From positions 69,692,520 through 69,756,519 of the forward strand of contig CM069432.1 in the NCBI GenBank assembly GCA_035610365.1: DNA of 64,000 nucleotides. Reading direction: 5' to 3'. The translations under genes were made by a program, and so were the position numbers. The notes beneath the pieces were generated by a model, which saw only the letters and a program-made list of their open reading frames with translations, had not been told where the DNA came from and ran no database searches. Below are positions 59,692-64,000 of this stretch, in pieces. The DNA comes from Aquatica leii. Its lineage: Eukaryota > Arthropoda > Insecta > Coleoptera > Lampyridae. Positions within the stretch are counted from its first letter, which is position 1, and each line of letters opens with the position of its first letter.

Positions 59692-59847
59692 ATTATTAAT
59701 TTTTTTTTTTTTTTTTGGGTAAATGGTGTATATTTATTTAGAATACAATTGCTAGCTTTCAAACTTTGTCTAAGTTCGAAAGCTAGCAATTGTATTCTAA
59801 ATAAATATACACCATTTACCCAAAAAAAAAAAAAAAAAAAGTTAATA
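59692..59847. repeat. Long near-perfect hairpin with poly(T)/poly(A) arms
   Basis: The left arm (59692-59766) reads ATTATTAA, about 18 T, GGGTAAATGGTGTATATTTA, then on through GCTAGCTTTC. The right arm (59772-59847) is its reverse complement with one mismatch near the loop (AAGTTT against AAGTTC) and a small difference in the homopolymer length. The loop is about 5 bases. Such identity means the arms arose recently or are kept identical by gene conversion, or the structure is an assembly artefact. Confidence 0.9.
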
Positions 59848-60333
59848 ATAATATAATCGTCAAAAAGATCAAAAGAAGTATCAATTTATCAAATCTTTAA
59901 TTTAGAAAAATGTAAATTCTGATTACATAGAAATACCAAAATAAGTTTTTTGTATTAACTTTTTTATCGACTCTACATGACAATTACCATCTCTTATGTA
60001 GTTGCATTGTTTCAGGCGCCACTTAAAAAAATCGGGAAGAAAGTATAAAAAACTCGCTAAGGAGGGCCAAAAAACGCCGGAATCGAGAAGATAAAAAAAT
60101 TAAATAATCTAAATTTATTTTAATTGAATATAATTAGGATTATTATTTAAAAATATAGTTTTATGTAATGATAATTTGTATTTTATTTATAAAGTTATTT
60201 TTATTCATTACGTCAAGTCGCAGAGTAGTACGTTAAGTCTCCTTACTGAATAAAAAAAACAATAGAAAAAACCACAAAATAGATGTAGTTTAACTGGAAA
60301 TGGTACTTTTCTTGATACAAATATAATATACAT

Positions 60334-60544
60334 ATATAGTAGTAATTACGAGAGCTCGAACTCATTGCTTAAAAGCGTATAAATTAAACAATAGAAAACG
60401 TATCTCGCCCAACACACGTTGCATTGAAAGTATCGATCGACATATTAGTTGCTATTTCTTTTCTCAATTCTTGTTTTTTATTTAACTGAGTCACACTCGA
60501 ACCACAGAGTACATTCTGTGCTCGAGCTCTCGTAATTACTATAT
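60334..60544. mobile_element. Small MITE with ATATAGTAGTAATTACGAG ends
   Basis: The left end (60334-60359, ending GAGAGCTCGA) and the right end (60522-60544, starting TCGAGCTCTCGTAATTACT) are inverted repeats with a 3-base gap in one arm. 211 bp, no coding; nested in the larger element at 58737-60792. Confidence 0.75.
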
Positions 60545-60960
60545 ACCTATATAAATATTTTTCCAATTCAATATGTAGAAAAGGAGAAGGATGACTACCT
60601 CTTACACATCCTACGGATGCGCAAAGATGACCGATAAGGACATCGTAGGGATGCACACACCTGTGACAAAAGAACGTCCTATGAATGTCCCTAGGACGTA
60701 CACAAAACCAAAATGGGATGACTTTGGGACATTCGGTGATCCGCAACATCATGTCCCCGGGACGTCCTTGGGACATCTTTGTGTTTGTTGGGAAGACTTT
60801 ATTGCAACAAAATACAATGATTTATAGAACATATAATACAATGCAATGCCAGAAAAACAATACAAAAAATTCGATCAAAATTTAAGTGCGAATGTGAATA
60901 TTAGATATAGTAGTATTATTAGTGGGTAATACACCTTGGCTATAAAAATTTTGTTCTTAC

Positions 60961-63422
60961 CAGTGGCGGCTGGTGGTCAATCATACAAGAAGATCATTAA
61001 AAAAAATACAATTATTGCAAAAAGACTAAAAAGACATTCCTACAGTAACGTGATTTATATTTCAGATCAATTATATTTAAGATATTCGTCTACAATTACA
61101 ATTACCAAAACAATCAATAACAATATTTGAATTCTTTTTAACATAGAGAAATATTGCTCTCTTTCCCTTGTAGTCATATGTAAAGTCAATCAATTGTTTT
61201 ATTTAATATAGGTATGTATCTATTTTTAGTTTTTACAAACATTTTCATTATGGTCTTTTATTAATCTCACAAGTGCTTTTTACTTTTTCTTTTAAATGGT
61301 ATAACTCCGTAAAATTATTTTTACAAGATAATGATTAATGCATCATCTGAAAACAGCAAACATAAAACACTAAAATCTATTATTTATTTCAAATCCACAA
61401 ATTCAATCTAACGAATCTTACACAGATTCTTTAAAATTTCTGTAAACTTGTTTATTTTTATGTAGTAAAGGCGGAGGCCGAGCATTAAATTTAAATTCTA
61501 AATGTGTAAACAATTATTAGCTTTATTTTTTAATGTCTAGTACCACCGTTATTATGAAACAAAAACGATAAGTCGTCCCTTATGAATATTAAAGTAAAGT
61601 TTGTCATATGTGATAACAGTAAGTATTTTACACACACGTGCTACGAAGATAACGATAGATGACGTAAGTAACGTAAGCAATGTAAGCATTGCACTCAAAG
61701 ATAATTGCACTAAGTATTATCTTTGGAGTAGGCGGCCCGGCTGAAGACCCTGCGAAAGCATTTAAACATCTACTTATCTTCTTTTCTAACTCGCATAAAA
61801 TTGTATTATGTGTGTCTCACTCTTGATTAGAATAACTATCATCGTAACATAATGTAAATGCGGACACAAGTACGTGTCAGCCTAGGGTAAATTTGCAAGC
61901 TTTCGTATCTGTTGCGTTTAAATTGACAATTATTTAAACGCACGCAATTTAAACGCTGATAATTTAATTTAAACGCAAATTTTCTGTGATTTTAAAGCAA
62001 ATAAAATACCTTTCTTATTCATGTTTGGAGGGTCATTGACCAAATGACTTAATAGAGAAGTCGCCACTAGTTCTTACCTATAGTGTCAATTTCACAGGGT
62101 CTTCCGACACCACAAATTTAATTTTTAAAGAATTCTTTCCTTGTATCATTAAAATCTTTTCCGCCACTTATTAAAAAAAAATAACGCGTGAACAACAAAT
62201 TACATGTCAAATATGAAAAAAACAGTCAGTTAAGTTACTTCTAATAGTAAGGTTAACGGAATAAGAAAAAATCACTATGCAATTATGGTTATAATTTACC
62301 ACTAACATATAAACTTGACAATGGTATTTACTTGTCATCGAATATACTGCTGATAATTATGACAGAGCTCTGCTTGTAATGGTGTTGCATGTACTTTCTG
62401 TATGTCGATTAAATGGTATATTTTATTTAACGAGCAAGCATATGATTATATTGCCGCCACTTTACCCGATAACGGCCGTTACTATTATTTTCTAGGTAAT
62501 CCGCATTTTTGGATGTCAAACATCATGGAGAGTCCATGTTTGCATGTATCCATCAACAAGTTGTTGAATTGCAATTTTTATTTTTGTTGTTTTAAACATC
62601 ACTGTTCAGGAACACTTGGTTCCATAAATCAATTGAGTTTGAACGACTACGATGTTTCTAGTCACTAATTTAAAAGTCTGAAGAATCAAAACTGATGAAA
62701 ATATTGTTACGAATTTTATTATTATTACTAATTTATTTAAACGACTAAAAATATGTTTTACTTATACTAGAAATATGTACACTTGTAAATTAACCGAACT
62801 AATGAAATCTAATAATATTTAATAAAAACACTTACACTAATTAAGATAAGATAAAGTCCGCGGATAGCTTCACACTTGTTTACACTAAAATCACGTACAA
62901 GATTATTCTCTGTATATTTATGTACACACGCGTGCTAACGACTTATTTATTTCAACTTGATAATCTTCTTAACACTGCTGTATTCGCGTTACGGCAATAA
63001 CTGACCTACGATTTGTTTTGTCGGTATATATACACATAAGGAAATCCTTCTCGAGTGTTCCCTATTTTTCGGTATATCTTCTAGAAGATGGATAACAGCT
63101 TCTAGAAGGCTCTTGCATTTGCAAATAACTTCTCAAACGTTTCAATATTGTAAACATAACTTTGCATACGTATTATTCGCGTATTATGTTGCATTATGAC
63201 GCAAGTCATGCCTTGGTCATTTGGCCATTAGGTCATTTGGTCAATAATCGTCGAAAAAACACTTAAAAATCCTTTTATTATTAATTTACAATTACGTGTA
63301 TTATGTAATGTTTCATTTTGCTTATTCTAAAGATAGATAATTGATTTTAAATATAAATTTTGCGTTTTAAAGTATTAATATTAAAATGGCCCTCTTGCAG
63401 CATTGACCACCAGCCACCGCTG
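60961..63422. mobile_element. 2.46-kb non-autonomous element, CAGTGGCGGCTGG TIRs
   Basis: The left end CAGTGGCGGCTGGTGGTCAA is matched by the right end, which in reverse reads CAGCGGTGGCTGGTGGTCAA (two differences). The CAG start suggests hAT, but the flanking 8 bases do not match, so either the ends have decayed or the pair comes from two elements. The interior has no coding sequence I recognise; two GGTCATTTGG/GGTCATTGACC words lie near 62030 and 63225. Confidence 0.6.
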
Positions 63423-63720
63423 CGAGTAAGTAAATTTGATTTTTGCGTAAAGGGAATCAATAAAGACGTTGATTTTTCAAGCTTTTATTTGAAAAAAAAA
63501 TTTCTGTTATGCATAAAAACATTGCAAAAACGTCTTAACGCCCAACATTACATTGCGACAGTAAAAATGTCTTTTAAGTTACCAAAAAATGTTTTAATTT
63601 AAACGAAATATATATTTTTAAAATGCAACAAAAACATTTATTTAAACTATTTTAAAACGTTGTGTTTTCAAAACATTAAAATAATATTATCTTTTGTATT
63701 TTATGGTATAATATATTAGT
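63423..63720. other. no gene seen
   Basis: AT-rich spacer with no recognisable feature. Confidence 0.45.
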
Positions 63721-63721
63721 C

Positions 63722-63861
63722 CAGTGGTTCCCAAACTTTATTTGGTACGGAACCTTTTTACAATGTATAAAATTTCGCGGAACCCAACGATAAAAAAATA
63801 TATATATATAATTATCCTTTATTATGCTTTATTACTACATTTTACTACTAGTTCGTAGAAA
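63722..63861 (+). mobile_element. hAT terminus, left end only
   Basis: CAGTGGTTCCCAAACTTT is a typical hAT terminal sequence, followed by TTCGCGGAACCC, which pairs with it in part. The element is cut at about 63862 by the Penelope-like tail, and the other end must lie beyond the window or be lost. Confidence 0.6.
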
Positions 63862-64000
63862 TTCACTTCTACGGAGTTTAGAATCTGGCTTGGTTCACAA
63901 GTTGATTACCTAACTCGGTAGTGGTTCTTTGTTAGATTTTCGTTTGCTTTTTTCAGGTTATCGTTTTCTTTCTTACCTTTTCATAGTTTAGGTTATGGCT
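63862..64000 (+). mobile_element. 5'-truncated Penelope tail, second copy
   Basis: Plus-strand sequence starting CACTTCTACGGAGTTTAGAA is nearly identical to the minus strand of 40818-40680, the tail of the Penelope-like element, through TTCTTTGTTAGATTTTCGTT and on to the window end. The copy begins almost exactly where the ORF of the other element stops, so it contains only tail sequence within the window. Confidence 0.85.

Larger units (their letters stand above)
58737..60792. mobile_element. Non-autonomous element, CCCA-AAACACA ends, GGACGTC repeats
   Basis: The left end CCCAGTAAACACACGACGTC and the right end, read in reverse, CCCAACAAACACAAAGATGT are matching termini. For 100-200 bp inside each end the words GGACGTC, GGACATC and GATGTCC recur in both orientations. 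The 2.06-kb interior has no transposase; it includes a long hairpin (59692-59850) and a nested MITE (60334-60544). I could not confirm a target duplication. The class of DNA transposon is not certain. Confidence 0.6.

Noticed and set aside
60384..60776. 130-codon minus-strand frame with Cys and His residues
   Set aside because: It lies across a MITE and the repeat-word end of a transposon; residues come from those repeats.
1..64000. tRNA, rRNA or CRISPR features
   Set aside because: I looked for tRNA arm consensus, rRNA-like stretches and regularly spaced repeats with unique spacers and found none that I could defend by eye.

Overview
This window looks like insect nuclear DNA. It is very AT-rich, it has compact introns (47, 54 and 59 bp in the genes I can splice by eye), and the transposon families are ones common in insects: Tc1/mariner relatives with a DUF4817-type head, pogo/Tigger, a Mutator-like domain gene, Penelope-like elements, Ty3/gypsy, non-LTR elements and hAT MITEs. 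A clear UBE2T gene argues against a Drosophila-like genome. A TE-rich beetle or similar insect would fit, but that is an inference. I see no bacterial features, no CRISPR array and no confident tRNA or rRNA.

Layout. 0-38 kb is essentially a transposon graveyard: Tc1 remnants (0.5 and 2.5-4.2 kb, the second split by a hAT MITE with an imperfect 8-bp target duplication), an inverted and tandem repeat array (8.5-9.4 kb), a MITE built from TIR-like tandem units (12.6-13.2 kb), a broken pogo/Tigger transposase (15.3-16.5 kb), a DUF4817-type transposase (19.9-20.8 kb), a Mutator-like relic (21.5-23.5 kb), a Penelope-like 3' fragment (25.0-25.8 kb), an IS630/Tc1-type element with about 290-bp inverted repeats (26.1-28.3 kb), two non-LTR fragments (28.4-31.6 kb) and a gypsy element (31.8-35.9 kb).

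38.9-56.0 kb holds the cellular genes: the first coding exon of an XK-related membrane protein (minus), syntaxin-16 (plus, with an apparent 1-base deletion), UBE2C (minus), UBE2T (plus) and KXD1 (minus). Each was recognised from whole-length family resemblance and, except for intronless UBE2T and the partial XKR exon, from splice sites that restore the family sequence exactly. They are housekeeping genes for phospholipid scrambling or membrane, endosome-to-Golgi SNARE fusion, APC/C ubiquitination, Fanconi-pathway ubiquitination and BORC/lysosome positioning. They share no obvious pathway except that two are E2 ubiquitin-conjugating enzymes 6 kb apart. Between them sit a nearly full Penelope-like element (40.5-43.6 kb, itself split by a hAT MITE with a perfect 8-bp target duplication), a second Penelope-like fragment and several MITEs.

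56-64 kb is again mobile DNA: a hAT MITE with a perfect 8-bp target duplication, two roughly 2-kb non-autonomous elements with matching terminal inverted repeats, a long near-perfect hairpin, and a 5'-truncated Penelope-like tail running off the window end. No coherent new multi-gene system is visible. The most useful leads are the frameshift in syntaxin-16, the hammerhead-like motifs at Penelope-like tails, and the TIR-derived tandem repeats.
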